From NCBI RefSeq assembly GCF_021278965.1, contig NZ_CP065589.1:1679001-1743000 (forward strand): a stretch of 64,000 bases of DNA, given 5' to 3'. Shown here one piece after another: positions 9,411-17,639 of this stretch. The position numbers and the translations under genes are program-made. Below the pieces are notes generated by a model. That model saw only the letters and a list, made by a program, of their open reading frames with translations, was not told the DNA's origin and did no database searches. Origin of the DNA: Chryseobacterium capnotolerans. GTDB taxonomy: Bacteria; Bacteroidota; Bacteroidia; Flavobacteriales; Weeksellaceae. Position 1 is the first letter of the stretch; the number at the start of each line of letters is the position of its first letter.

Positions 9411-11216
9411 ATGCAAAACATTAGAAATATTGCGATTATCGCACACGTTGACCACGGGAAGACGACTTTGGTTGACAAAATCATCCACGCAACCAACATT
9501 TTCAGAGAAAATCAGGAGAGTGGAGAATTAATTATGGATAACAATGACCTTGAAAGAGAAAGAGGGATCACCATCTTATCCAAGAATATTTCTGTTACTT
9601 ATAAAGACACTAAAATTAACGTAATTGATACTCCTGGTCACGCGGATTTCGGTGGAGAAGTAGAGAGAGTATTGAAAATGGCTGACGGAGTTATCCTGTT
9701 GGTGGATGCGTTCGAAGGACCAATGCCACAAACAAGATTCGTACTTCAGAAAGCTTTAGAATTAGGATTGAGACCATTAGTGGTTATCAATAAAGTTGAT
9801 AAACCAAACTGCCGTCCGGACGAAGTTCACGATCAGGTATTTGATTTATTCTTCAACCTTGAAGCTACTGAAGAGCAATTAGATTTCCCAACTTTCTACG
9901 GTTCTTCTAAGCAAGGTTGGTTCAACACTTCATTAGAGCAGACTGAAGATATTTTACCACTATTAGATGGTATCTTAGAACACGTACCAGCTCCAAAAGT
10001 AACTGAAGGGAACCTTCAGATGCAGATTACTTCTCTTGATTTTTCTTCTTTCTTAGGAAGAATTGCGATCGGAAAAGTAACAAGAGGAGAGATCAAAGAA
10101 TCTCAATGGATTGGTCTTGCTCAGGCAGATGGAAAAGTGTTGAAAGGTAAAGTAAAAGAGCTTTACGTTTTCGAAGGATTAGGAAAGAAAAAAGTAACTG
10201 AAGTTCAAGCTGGAGATATCTGTGCTGTAGTAGGTTTTGATGCATTCCAGATCGGTGACTCTTTCGTAGATCTTGAAAATCCTGAACCATTGGAAAGAAC
10301 TGCAATTGATGAGCCTACATTGAACATGACGTTCTCTATCAACAATTCACCTTTCTTCGGTAAAGATGGTAAATATGTTACTTCTAACCACCTTAAAGAA
10401 AGATTAACTAAAGAATTAGAGAAAAACTTAGCATTAAGAGTTCAACAAACTGATGATGCTAATACGTTCTTAGTATTCGGTAGAGGTATTCTTCACTTAT
10501 CAGTTTTAATTGAAACCATGAGAAGAGAAGGATATGAAATGACCATCGGTCAGCCACAGGTTATCCTAAGAGAAATTGACGGAGTTAGCTGTGAGCCTTA
10601 CGAATCTTTAGTAGTTGACGTTCCTGAAGAATACGCATCAAGAGTTATCGATTTAGCTACTCAGAGAAAAGGTGACCTTCACATTATGGAAACTAAAGGA
10701 GAAATGCAGCACATGGAATTTGAGATTCCTTCAAGAGGTTTGATCGGACTTCGTTCTCAAATGCTGACTGCTACTGCTGGGGAAGCTATCATGGCTCACC
10801 GTTTCACAGAATATAAGCCTTTCAAAGGAGCTATTCCGGGAAGAAACAATGGGGTATTGATTAGCAAAACTACAGGTCCTGCTACAGAATATTCTATCGC
10901 TAAACTACAGGATAGAGGTAAGTTCTTCGTTGATCCGGGTGAGGAAATCTACACAGGGATGATCATTGGAGAGCAAAACAAACCTGGAGATCTTGTAGTA
11001 AACATCGTAGAAGCAAAACAGTTGAACAACATGAGAGCTTCTGGAAAAGATAAAGATACAGGGGTTGCACCAAAAATCTTATTCTCTCTTGAAGAATGTA
11101 TGGAATATATCCAGGCTGACGAAGCGATCGAGGTAACTCCAAACTTTATCAGAATGAGAAAGAAAATCCTTTCTGAAGAAGAAAGAAAAAGAGTTGAAAG
11201 ATCAGCGAAAGCGTAA
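9411..11216 (+). CDS. typA: Ribosome-associated GTPase TypA/BipA
   Basis: The 601-residue translational GTPase that binds the 70S ribosome and supports 50S assembly and growth under stress. G motifs are clear: G1 AHVDHGKTT at residues 11-19, a switch region with RERGITI, G3 DTPGHADFGGEVER, and G4 NKVDKPNCRPDEV. The C-terminal half contains the EF-G-like domains III and V and the TypA-specific end (SRGLIGLRSQ). Length equals that of typical TypA. Own promoter at 9364 and strong terminator at 11246, so monocistronic. Codon use is richer in GC than in the restriction island. Confidence 0.97.
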   Translation: MQNIRNIAIIAHVDHGKTTLVDKIIHATNIFRENQESGELIMDNNDLERERGITILSKNISVTYKDTKINVIDTPGHADFGGEVERVLKMADGVILLVDAFEGPMPQTRFVLQKALELGLRPLVVINKVDKPNCRPDEVHDQVFDLFFNLEATEEQLDFPTFYGSSKQGWFNTSLEQTEDILPLLDGILEHVPAPKVTEGNLQMQITSLDFSSFLGRIAIGKVTRGEIKESQWIGLAQADGKVLKGKVKELYVFEGLGKKKVTEVQAGDICAVVGFDAFQIGDSFVDLENPEPLERTAIDEPTLNMTFSINNSPFFGKDGKYVTSNHLKERLTKELEKNLALRVQQTDDANTFLVFGRGILHLSVLIETMRREGYEMTIGQPQVILREIDGVSCEPYESLVVDVPEEYASRVIDLATQRKGDLHIMETKGEMQHMEFEIPSRGLIGLRSQMLTATAGEAIMAHRFTEYKPFKGAIPGRNNGVLISKTTGPATEYSIAKLQDRGKFFVDPGEEIYTGMIIGEQNKPGDLVVNIVEAKQLNNMRASGKDKDTGVAPKILFSLEECMEYIQADEAIEVTPNFIRMRKKILSEEERKRVERSAKA

Positions 11217-11245
11217 TCATTTCGATTTACAATCATATCATATAG

Positions 11246-11275
11246 AAAAGCCTCGAATTTTTCGAGGCTTTTTTT
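11246..11275 (+). terminator. Terminator of typA
   Basis: Stem AAAAGCCTCGAA/TTCGAGGCTTTT around a 3-nt loop, followed by T run. Confidence 0.9.
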
Positions 11276-11342
11276 CTAAAGAATAGGAAAAAATGTTTAT
11301 TTTTTCACAACAATATCCAAAGTATTAAAATTTAATTTAAAG

Positions 11343-11350
11343 TAGTTTTG
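11343..11350 (+). promoter_or_regulatory. -7 box TAGTTTTG of the GHL10 gene
   Basis: Matches TAnnTTTG and ends only 5 nt before the ATG at 11356, so the transcript would be leaderless or nearly so. Confidence 0.6.
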
Positions 11351-11355
11351 CGGCT

Positions 11356-12966
11356 ATGAAAATGAGTAAACTAAAACTTATCGTTTTAATGGGAGTTCTA
11401 GCGTCTTACAGCACCTCATGTTCTACTCAGAACAATGTAACAAAGACTCCGCCTGTTAGAAATACAACAAAACCTAATACCACTACTACCACCCAGCCAA
11501 AACCTCCTGTAGCAGTAAAACCTACAACAGGAACATCAACGGAAGAAACATTCAGAACCAACCTTCCGGAGATCAAAAGAGAATTCCGCGGGGCATGGAT
11601 TGCCAGTGTAGCGAATATCAACTGGCCATCAAAAAACAACCTGACCGTAGAACAGCAGAAAGCAGAAGCCATCAGTATGCTGGATATGCTGAAAGATAAT
11701 AATTTCAATGCAGCTATTTTTCAGATCAGACCTTCTGCAGATGCGCTATATACAAGTAATATCGAACCTTGGTCTTACTTTTTAACCGGAGAAACAGGAA
11801 CAGCTCCTTATCCCAGCTATGATCCGTTATTATTCTGGATTGAAGAAGCCCACAAAAGAGGATTGGAATTACACGTTTGGTTGAATCCTTACCGTGCCCA
11901 CCACACCAATGGAGGTAATGTTAATAAAATGTCAATGGCCAACAGAATGTCTGACATTGTGGTAAGGTTAAAAAATGGGATGTACTGGTTTGATCCGGCT
12001 AACCCAAAAACACAGGATCACGTATCCAACGTAGTAAAGGATATCGTAAAAAGATATGACATTGATGCCATTCACTTTGATGATTACTTCTATCCGTACG
12101 CTACTTACAACAAAGGAGCAGATTTCCCGGATTATGCGACCTGGAGTGCCTATCAAAACAGTGGCGGAACTCTGTCAAGAGCAGACTGGAGAAGAGATAA
12201 CGTAAACAAATTTGTAGAACGTATCTATAAAGAAATTCATGCAGAAAAAAATAATGTAAGGTTTGGAATCAGTCCATTTGGGATTTGGAAACCTGGATAT
12301 CCTGCAGGAATTGTAGGATCATCTCAGTTTGATGAGCTGTATGCTGATGCTAAATTATGGCTAAACAAGGGTTGGGTAGATTATTTCTCTCCACAATTAT
12401 ACTGGCCAATTGATTCAAAAGGACAGGGATTTGAAGCTTTGCTAAACTGGTGGCAGTCAGAAAATACCATGAAACGCCACTTATGGCCAGGCTTAAATAC
12501 GGTTGAGATTAAAACGTATGATCGTCCAACAGAAATCAGAAACCAAATTGAAATTTCCAGAAAGATCCTGAAGAATGATGCCGGTGAAATTCACTGGAGT
12601 ATTGCCGGTCTTACTAAGAATCCGGGAATGCTTCCCACCTTGAAAAACGGTCCTTACAGTGAAAAAGCATTAGTTCCGAAATCTCCATGGATCAAAACCA
12701 TTCCATTACAAACCCCAACCTTATTTATTACAGATAACGGAAGCTTTGCCCAGACAAGGTGGAGTACAAAAAATGCTTCAGAAGTGTTTCAATGGGTACT
12801 TTTCAGTCAGTATGACGGGGTATGGCAAACAGAGATTTTACCCTTGGATACCCTTTTCAAAGATATTCCAAAATTCAAAAATGGTAAAAAGCTGAACGGA
12901 GTTGCAATCAAAGCCATCGATAGACTGGGAAATGAAAGTGATTATATGGCAAAAAAAATCAAATAA
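11356..12966 (+). CDS. GHL10 family (glycoside hydrolase-like) lipoprotein
   Basis: A 536-residue exported lipoprotein: basic start, hydrophobic stretch LIVLMGVLASYSTSC with the lipobox cysteine at about residue 22, then a Thr/Pro/Lys-rich linker to about residue 65. The catalytic-like barrel begins at REFRGAWIASVANINWPS and contains IFQIRPSADALY, LHVWLNPYRAHH and AIHFDDYFYPY, the hallmarks of GHL10 (formerly DUF187). A fibronectin-like C-terminal part follows. The family is thought to act on cell-wall or surface glycans; the substrate is unknown. ATG 11362 is an alternative start given the close -7 box. Terminator at 13016. Confidence 0.9.
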   Translation: MKMSKLKLIVLMGVLASYSTSCSTQNNVTKTPPVRNTTKPNTTTTTQPKPPVAVKPTTGTSTEETFRTNLPEIKREFRGAWIASVANINWPSKNNLTVEQQKAEAISMLDMLKDNNFNAAIFQIRPSADALYTSNIEPWSYFLTGETGTAPYPSYDPLLFWIEEAHKRGLELHVWLNPYRAHHTNGGNVNKMSMANRMSDIVVRLKNGMYWFDPANPKTQDHVSNVVKDIVKRYDIDAIHFDDYFYPYATYNKGADFPDYATWSAYQNSGGTLSRADWRRDNVNKFVERIYKEIHAEKNNVRFGISPFGIWKPGYPAGIVGSSQFDELYADAKLWLNKGWVDYFSPQLYWPIDSKGQGFEALLNWWQSENTMKRHLWPGLNTVEIKTYDRPTEIRNQIEISRKILKNDAGEIHWSIAGLTKNPGMLPTLKNGPYSEKALVPKSPWIKTIPLQTPTLFITDNGSFAQTRWSTKNASEVFQWVLFSQYDGVWQTEILPLDTLFKDIPKFKNGKKLNGVAIKAIDRLGNESDYMAKKIK

Positions 12967-13015
12967 AAAAACAAAGATGGTATTAAATGACCATTAAACT
13001 TTTTTAACATATAAG

Positions 13016-13046
13016 AGGGTTTAACGAAAAGTTGAACCCTTTTTTA
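13016..13046 (+). terminator. Terminator of the GHL10 gene
   Basis: Stem AGGGTTTAAC/GTTGAACCCT (one G-T pair), loop GAAAA, then six T. Confidence 0.85.
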
Positions 13047-13502
13047 TTCTATTATTTGAATTCTGACGAAGGGAAAATAAATCAGTTTTTAAGTAAGAAT
13101 GCACTGTTCTCTGCTAAGTGTTAACGTCTCTGCGAACGTATAAGCCACTTCTATATTAAAAACCTTTGTGAGCTTTGCGTTTAAATTAAAAATAACACTC
13201 AACAAACCATATCTTATCCTTTAACTTATAAAAATACAACGAATGAAAATCAAATATTTTCAAAACTTAAGTAAACTTCCTATATACAAAGATTGTTATT
13301 TCAAATGACTAAAGTATTAATAAAACTAAAGTTCCACCAAGTTTTCCATACCGTTTTATTTTAGAATTACTATAAATTATTATCTTAAAATAAATAAAAT
13401 CAGTATGATACATATTGAATTGAACTGCTTTTAAGTAAAATAGAAACCTTCGCGGAATCATTTTTGCATGATCAGTTCCATAATCACCAAAATATAACAT
13501 TT
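13047..13502. other. Intergenic region with repeat remnant and probable ferritin promoter
   Basis: No convincing gene. Around 13100-13195 it holds decayed copies of the dispersed cGCAAAGacGCAAAG-type repeat (CTCTGCGAAC, CTTTGTGAGCTTTGCG). At about 13459-13466 CATTTTTG, one mismatch from TAnnTTTG, lies about 36 nt before the ferritin start and is the likely promoter. Confidence 0.5.
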
Positions 13503-14054
13503 ATGAATACTAAAAGACTTTCCGCAAAAGTGGAAAAAGCACTTAGTGATCAGATGAACAAGGAGATTCATGCATCACACGTTTTTCTATCGTATGGAAT
13601 TTGGGCCGATGATAAAGGCTATCAGGGAATTGCCAATTTTCTCTACCGTCATGCGCAGGAAGAAAGAAACCATTCGATTAAATTTATGGAATACATTTTA
13701 AACAGAGGAGGAAAGCCTAAAGTAGATTCCATTCCGGCACCTCCAGCTGATCCTGAAAACCTTACAGCCTGCTTTGAAGGTGTTTTCAAACATGAGGTAG
13801 ACAATACAACGGCTATTTATAAAATTGTAGACCTTTCCATGGCTGAAAAAGACTGGGCTACGTGGAATTTTATGCAATGGTTTGTTCAGGAACAGATTGA
13901 AGAAGAAACATTAGCTCAGAATCTGATTGATAAATTGAAAATTGCAGGTGGTGACAGAGCCACAGACGAATCTTTATTTACTTTAGATAAAACTTTACAG
14001 GAAGCTCCGAATGATGTTCCTCTGGCTCAGAACGCCACAGGAGATAATCCATAA
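13503..14054 (+). CDS. ftnA: Bacterial non-heme ferritin
   Basis: A 183-residue iron-storage protein that oxidises Fe(II) and stores it in a 24-mer shell. The four-helix fold is recognised from MNKEIHASHVFLSYGIWA (first ferroxidase Glu), HAQEERNHSIKFMEYI (ExxH of helix B), and WFVQEQIEEETLAQNLIDKL (Q/E of helix D). The start at 13503 is chosen because it opens the conserved MNTKRLSAKVEKALSDQMN segment. The acidic tail after residue 150 is longer than in E. coli FtnA. Own terminator at 14082; monocistronic. Confidence 0.94.
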   Translation: MNTKRLSAKVEKALSDQMNKEIHASHVFLSYGIWADDKGYQGIANFLYRHAQEERNHSIKFMEYILNRGGKPKVDSIPAPPADPENLTACFEGVFKHEVDNTTAIYKIVDLSMAEKDWATWNFMQWFVQEQIEEETLAQNLIDKLKIAGGDRATDESLFTLDKTLQEAPNDVPLAQNATGDNP

Positions 14055-14081
14055 AAATCATCCATGAAGCGAAACTGTTTG

Positions 14082-14115
14082 AAAATCTGCCAGAATGCTG
14101 GCAGATTTTTTTATT
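14082..14115 (+). terminator. Terminator of the ferritin gene
   Basis: Perfect 12-bp stem AAAATCTGCCAG/CTGGCAGATTTT with loop AATG and a T run. Confidence 0.92.
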
Positions 14116-14137
14116 ATGAAACTCTCTTAAAATTCAC

Positions 14138-14145
14138 TATCTTTG
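14138..14145 (+). promoter_or_regulatory. -7 box TATCTTTG of ychF
   Basis: Exact match to TAnnTTTG, about 97 nt before the ychF start, which leaves an unusually long, A/C-rich 5' leader containing repeated CTTTnAAACC-like runs. Confidence 0.6.
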
Positions 14146-14242
14146 CACGCTGAAAGTTTAGGAATCGGGAATCAGAATGAAAAATTTTGAATCTTAAACC
14201 ACAAACTTTCAAACCTAAACCTTAAACTTTGAATTTTACAAT

Positions 14243-15334
14243 ATGAAATGTGGAATTGTAGGCCTGCCGAATGTAGGTAAATCAACACTTTTTAACTGTC
14301 TGAGCAACGCAAAAGCTCAATCAGCAAACTATCCTTTCTGTACTATTGAACCGAACCTGGGAACCGTTTCAGTGCCGGATCAGAGATTATTTGAATTGGA
14401 GAAAATCGTAAAACCTGAGAGAGTTTTACCAGCTGTAGTTGAGATCGTTGATATTGCAGGTCTTGTAAAAGGTGCCAGCAAAGGAGAAGGATTGGGGAAT
14501 CAGTTCCTGGCAAATATTCGTGAGTGTGAGGCGATCATTCATGTTTTAAGATGTTTTGATAACGGAAATATCGTTCACGTAGAAGGTTCAGTAGATCCGT
14601 TAAGAGATAAAGAAATTATTGATATTGAGCTTCAATTGAAAGACCTTGAAACAGTAGGGAAAGCAGTAGAAAAAGCTAAAAAATTCATCAAATCCGGTAA
14701 GAAAGAAGATATCCTTACTTACGAAACGCTTCAAAATTTACAGAAATTCCTTGAAGACGGGAAAAATGCAAGAGAATTTGCAATGGATGACTTTACAAAG
14801 TCAATCATAGCTGATGTTCAGCTTTTGACCAACAAACCGGTTCTTTACGTTTGCAACGTAGATGAAAACTCTATCAAAAACGGAAACGAATGGATTGCTA
14901 AGATCGAAGAGATGGCTAAAAATGAAGGTGCTGAAGTAGTAGTATTAGCTGCTCAGATCGAAGCTGATATCAACGAATTGGAAACTTTCGAAGAAAGAGA
15001 AATTTTCCTTGATGAGCTAGGTCTTACAGAACCGGGAGTAAACCGTTTGATCAGAAAGGCATATGACCTTTTAAAACTTCAGACTTACTTTACTGCCGGA
15101 GTAAAAGAAGTAAGAGCATGGACTATCGGACAGGGATGGACAGCTCCTCAGGCTGCCGGAGTAATCCACACAGACTTTGAAAAAGGATTCATCCGTGCAG
15201 AAGTAATCAAGTATAATGATTACATGACGTACGGTTCAGAAGTAAAAGTAAAAGAAGCCGGAAAACTTTCAGTAGAAGGTAAAGAATATATCGTTCAGGA
15301 TGGTGACATCATGCACTTTAGATTCAATGTATAA
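14243..15334 (+). CDS. ychF: Redox-regulated ATPase YchF (Obg family)
   Basis: A 363-residue Obg-family P-loop protein that hydrolyses ATP and associates with ribosomes. Motifs: G1 GLPNVGKST at residues 6-14, VDIAGLVKGASKGEGLGNQF switch region near residues 68-90, CNVDE in place of the usual NKxD (the basis of ATP preference in this family), and the C-terminal TGS domain with HTDFEKGFIRAEVI. Length matches YchF. Preceded by a TAnnTTTG box and followed by a terminator, so it is a single-gene unit. Confidence 0.97.
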   Translation: MKCGIVGLPNVGKSTLFNCLSNAKAQSANYPFCTIEPNLGTVSVPDQRLFELEKIVKPERVLPAVVEIVDIAGLVKGASKGEGLGNQFLANIRECEAIIHVLRCFDNGNIVHVEGSVDPLRDKEIIDIELQLKDLETVGKAVEKAKKFIKSGKKEDILTYETLQNLQKFLEDGKNAREFAMDDFTKSIIADVQLLTNKPVLYVCNVDENSIKNGNEWIAKIEEMAKNEGAEVVVLAAQIEADINELETFEEREIFLDELGLTEPGVNRLIRKAYDLLKLQTYFTAGVKEVRAWTIGQGWTAPQAAGVIHTDFEKGFIRAEVIKYNDYMTYGSEVKVKEAGKLSVEGKEYIVQDGDIMHFRFNV

Positions 15335-15360
15335 GAAAAAATATTAAAGTTAGTTTATAA

Positions 15361-15397
15361 AAAAGCGCTTCCATAATATAATTTGGGAGCGTTTTTT
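15361..15397 (+). terminator. Terminator of ychF
   Basis: Stem AGCGCTTCC/GGGAGCGTT with two wobble pairs, flanked by A run and T run. Confidence 0.75.
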
Positions 15398-15422
15398 GCA
15401 TTGATGTTGAAAACTTTTTAAC

Positions 15423-16496
15423 ATGAAATATATTGGCTTGTTCCTATTTACTTTATTAGTATCCTGTACCAAAAATATTGAAGATCGATGTTTTATCAAT
15501 GCGAAAGACAATACAAAATATGAGTATAAAGAAGATAATCCTTATACTGTAGCACAAATTCTTAAACACAAACCAGAATATCTTGAAATTGTAAATCTTG
15601 CCCAATACAGAAATTTTAAAAAAGACAGCATAGAATCTGATCGGTTTTGGGATAATGAGGAAATATGGAAAGCCCACAAAGAAGAATTTAAAATATTCCA
15701 GGAAAAATTTCATGATGAGTTTGGATTTTCCATCCGGCAGGAAGTGGGGAATATAACATACGCTTTAGGTCATAATAATTTAGGATATTGGTTATTGAAA
15801 ATTCAGGATAATAAGCCTTCTGCTTATTTTTTAGGCATAAGTTTTAGTCATTATTATATCAATAAAATTCAGGAAAAACCAATTATTAAAGACGGATTTC
15901 TTCAGTTAGAAGGAAGCCTTGTAAAGATTATCAAGGTTGCCGGGCTACCAGGCTATGACGATTATTCTGCGATGGAAGATGGTAAATTATTTAAAATTAA
16001 CTTGAAGGATTTGTTTAAAGATTCGGATAATGATGGGTATAATGATATTTTCGAGAAAAGTTTTGGATTGAATGAAAATAATAAAGATACAGATGGTGAC
16101 GGAGTTGATGATTTTAATGATCTGAACCCTATGTTCCGGTCTGAGAACAATAAATTTACTCAGTTATACGAAATGCTGTTACCTCAATATTCCGGAATTG
16201 AAAATTTTAAGAGCTTACATTATTCATTTGAGGTTTTCACAAGTGACTGTGATTATTTCCATCAGATTAACCCTTCTCTCAGAGTCCTGTTTTTACCTGA
16301 AAATGAAGAAAAACAAACCTATTATACAAGAGTGACTGATGTTGTAGACCATGGTGTATCTAAGCTGAAGCGAGATCCTAAAATTCCTGACTATTATTAT
16401 ATTGATACATGGGGAAGCAGTTACTCAAATGATTACTCCGTAGAATTTAAAGATGGTAAATGGATTCTGAAAATGATAGGATCAACAGTAGTCTAA
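15423..16496 (+). CDS. Hypothetical lipoprotein with calcium-binding-type repeats
   Basis: A 357-residue protein starting MKYIGLFLFTLLVSC, a lipoprotein signal with the lipobox cysteine at residue 15. The middle is not recognised. At about residues 198-235 there are two thrombospondin-type-3-like motifs, DSDNDGYND and DTDGDGVDD, which bind calcium in many Bacteroidota surface proteins. The C-terminal part is rich in Tyr and Asp. It likely sits in the outer membrane. It stands between ychF and the convergent GG-peptide operon. Function unknown. Confidence 0.8.
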   Translation: MKYIGLFLFTLLVSCTKNIEDRCFINAKDNTKYEYKEDNPYTVAQILKHKPEYLEIVNLAQYRNFKKDSIESDRFWDNEEIWKAHKEEFKIFQEKFHDEFGFSIRQEVGNITYALGHNNLGYWLLKIQDNKPSAYFLGISFSHYYINKIQEKPIIKDGFLQLEGSLVKIIKVAGLPGYDDYSAMEDGKLFKINLKDLFKDSDNDGYNDIFEKSFGLNENNKDTDGDGVDDFNDLNPMFRSENNKFTQLYEMLLPQYSGIENFKSLHYSFEVFTSDCDYFHQINPSLRVLFLPENEEKQTYYTRVTDVVDHGVSKLKRDPKIPDYYYIDTWGSSYSNDYSVEFKDGKWILKMIGSTVV

Positions 16497-16510
16497 AATG
16501 AGTTGTTTAT

Positions 16511-16545
16511 AAGAAAAAGCACTTTCAAAAAAATGAAAGTGCTCA
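16511..16545 (-). terminator. Terminator of the four-gene GG-peptide operon
   Basis: Perfect 10-bp stem AGCACTTTCA/TGAAAGTGCT; read on the minus strand it is followed by TTTTTC. It lies about 30 nt beyond the last stop codon of the operon at 16574. Confidence 0.8.
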
Positions 16546-16573
16546 AATTATAAAAATAACATAAAGTATATGT

Positions 16574-16744
16574 TTAGTCTAAGGGCGGATGAATGATGAT
16601 TTGACATCTTCTTTCGAAGCATTTTGGGCCAATAGTTGTACAGAAACCTGTGGCCGGATCAATACACTGCAGTAATCCGCCTTTGATCGATCGTAATTCT
16701 TTTTTGTTCAGCTTTTTGCCGTTATTTAGGTTTTGATTTTTCAT
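16574..16744 (-). CDS. Double-glycine leader peptide A (operon 1, last gene)
   Basis: A 56-residue peptide. Leader MKNQNLNNGKKLNKKELRSIKGG ends in Gly-Gly at residues 22-23; core LLQC, x7, C, x6 (TTIGPK), C, x4 (FERR), C, then an Ile/Pro tail IIIHPPLD. It shares the C-x6-C-x4-C ending with seven other peptides here. Located 86 nt after peptide B in the same direction. Expected to be exported with cleavage after GG by a C39-peptidase ABC transporter, or to be the precursor of a modified peptide; neither partner is in the window. Confidence 0.8.
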   Translation of the reverse strand: MKNQNLNNGKKLNKKELRSIKGGLLQCIDPATGFCTTIGPKCFERRCQIIIHPPLD

Positions 16745-16830
16745 AATTTCTCTATTTTAAAAATGGGCGTACCATTGTTATTCGAACGGAGGATATGTAA
16801 ATAGAAAAAGGTTCCTTCATTGCCTGTTGC

Positions 16831-16992
16831 CTATGGCTCTAGCACAGGTCTGCACTGCAATTCAGCACATCCAAACCCAAAAGCTCTGCATTGGCCGGTC
16901 ATAGGATCTATACATTGTCTTAATCCGCCGGTAATGCTTTTTAGTTCTTTATTATTTAGTTTTTTTCCGTTGTTTAAGTTTTGATTTTTCAT
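16831..16992 (-). CDS. Double-glycine leader peptide B (operon 1)
   Basis: A 53-residue peptide. The leader is almost identical to peptide A (MKNQNLNNGKKLNNKELKSITGG). The core is LRQC IDPMTGQ C RAFGFG C AELQ C RPVLEP, with the CxDPxTGxC start also seen in A. Four cysteines, spacing x7-x6-x4. It follows peptide C after 35 nt. The near-identity of leaders A and B against divergent cores suggests tandem duplication followed by change in the mature part. Confidence 0.8.
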   Translation of the reverse strand: MKNQNLNNGKKLNNKELKSITGGLRQCIDPMTGQCRAFGFGCAELQCRPVLEP

Positions 16993-17027
16993 AATTTCTT
17001 ATTTTTTAAATGAAATGATTTTGGGTA

Positions 17028-17183
17028 TTAGTCAAATGGAGGTTCAGGTACATATCTGCACTCTCTTTCCGCACATCGGATTCCGGTATCTATACAGCGT
17101 CTTGTTTCAGGATCAAGACACATTTGTAATCCACCTTTTATGGTTTTCAGCTCTTTTTTGTTTAGTTTTTTTCCTTTATTCAT
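17028..17183 (-). CDS. Double-glycine leader peptide C (operon 1)
   Basis: A 51-residue peptide with a shorter leader MNKGKKLNKKELKTIKGG and core LQMC LDPETRR C IDTGIR C AERE C RYVPEPPFD. Four cysteines at spacing x7-x6-x4. The core is highly charged (ERE, RR) and ends in a Pro-rich acidic tail. It starts 16 nt after the stop of peptide D, consistent with one transcript from the promoter upstream of D. Confidence 0.8.
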   Translation of the reverse strand: MNKGKKLNKKELKTIKGGLQMCLDPETRRCIDTGIRCAERECRYVPEPPFD

Positions 17184-17199
17184 AGTCTTAGTTTTGTGG

Positions 17200-17406
17200 T
17201 TATTCTATAGTGATAGGGGCTGGTCTGCATTCTTTTTGTCCGCATACAGGAGAAATAATGGTACAGCCATTAGGATATGGAGATTCACATGGCTCATATG
17301 GAATTGGGCAAAGTACCGGTTCCATGCAGTTTAGTAATCCACCAGTAATGGATTTTAGCTCTTTTTTGTTAAGTTTTCTACTGAACTGTGAAATTTGATT
17401 TTTCAT
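17200..17406 (-). CDS. Double-glycine leader peptide D (operon 1, first gene)
   Basis: A 68-residue peptide. Leader MKNQISQFSRKLNKKELKSITGG; core with six cysteines, including CPIPYEPC and the ending NGC TIISPV C GQKE C RPAP. It is the paralogue of peptide G in the third unit: both have EPC, NGC, ISP and CGQKxCRP at matching places. It is the first gene of operon 1, and the conserved promoter-like element lies 29 nt before its start codon. Confidence 0.82.
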   Translation of the reverse strand: MKNQISQFSRKLNKKELKSITGGLLNCMEPVLCPIPYEPCESPYPNGCTIISPVCGQKECRPAPITIE

Positions 17407-17435
17407 TAGTTTGATTTTTAGTGAGTTAGTTATAG

Positions 17436-17468
17436 CGAATGTAGTAAAAATAATTCAATATAAATCAC
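17436..17468 (-). promoter_or_regulatory. Shared promoter-like element upstream of GG-peptide operon 1
   Basis: Read on the minus strand: GTGATTTA, 2 nt, TTGA, 11 nt, TACATTCG. The same arrangement stands before the peptide genes starting at 23393 and 24168. The TAnATTCG part replaces the normal TAnnTTTG box. It ends 29 nt before the start codon at 17406. Confidence 0.6.
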
Positions 17469-17551
17469 TTTTTATGGAAAAAATGATAAATAATTTGATT
17501 GAATGCAGGTAAATTAATAATTTGAGGCGATATTGAATCTCTCCCATAAGG

Positions 17552-17590
17552 TGAACCTTTCAACACATAAAAATGAACTTTTCAACACAT
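17552..17590. repeat. 22-bp-spaced direct repeat before the SDR/MBL/AraC operon
   Basis: TGAACCTTTCAACACAT at 17552-17568 and TGAACTTTTCAACACAT at 17574-17590 differ by one base and start exactly 22 bp apart, two helical turns. This is the geometry of an AraC-family operator; the operon downstream ends with an AraC-type gene at 20452. Confidence 0.6.
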
Positions 17591-17639
17591 TTTGTTTGTG
17601 CTTTAATACGGAAATTTGCTTTATAAATACGTAAAGAAA

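Noticed and set aside
13309..13500. Minus-strand open frame of 63 codons before ferritin
   Set aside because: It lies over the ferritin promoter region, is not protein-like, and has no promoter.
16574..17406. Metallothionein-like proteins instead of GG-leader peptides
   Set aside because: Only four to six cysteines, spacing unlike CxC-rich metallothioneins, and a conserved leader ending in GG argues for export and cleavage.
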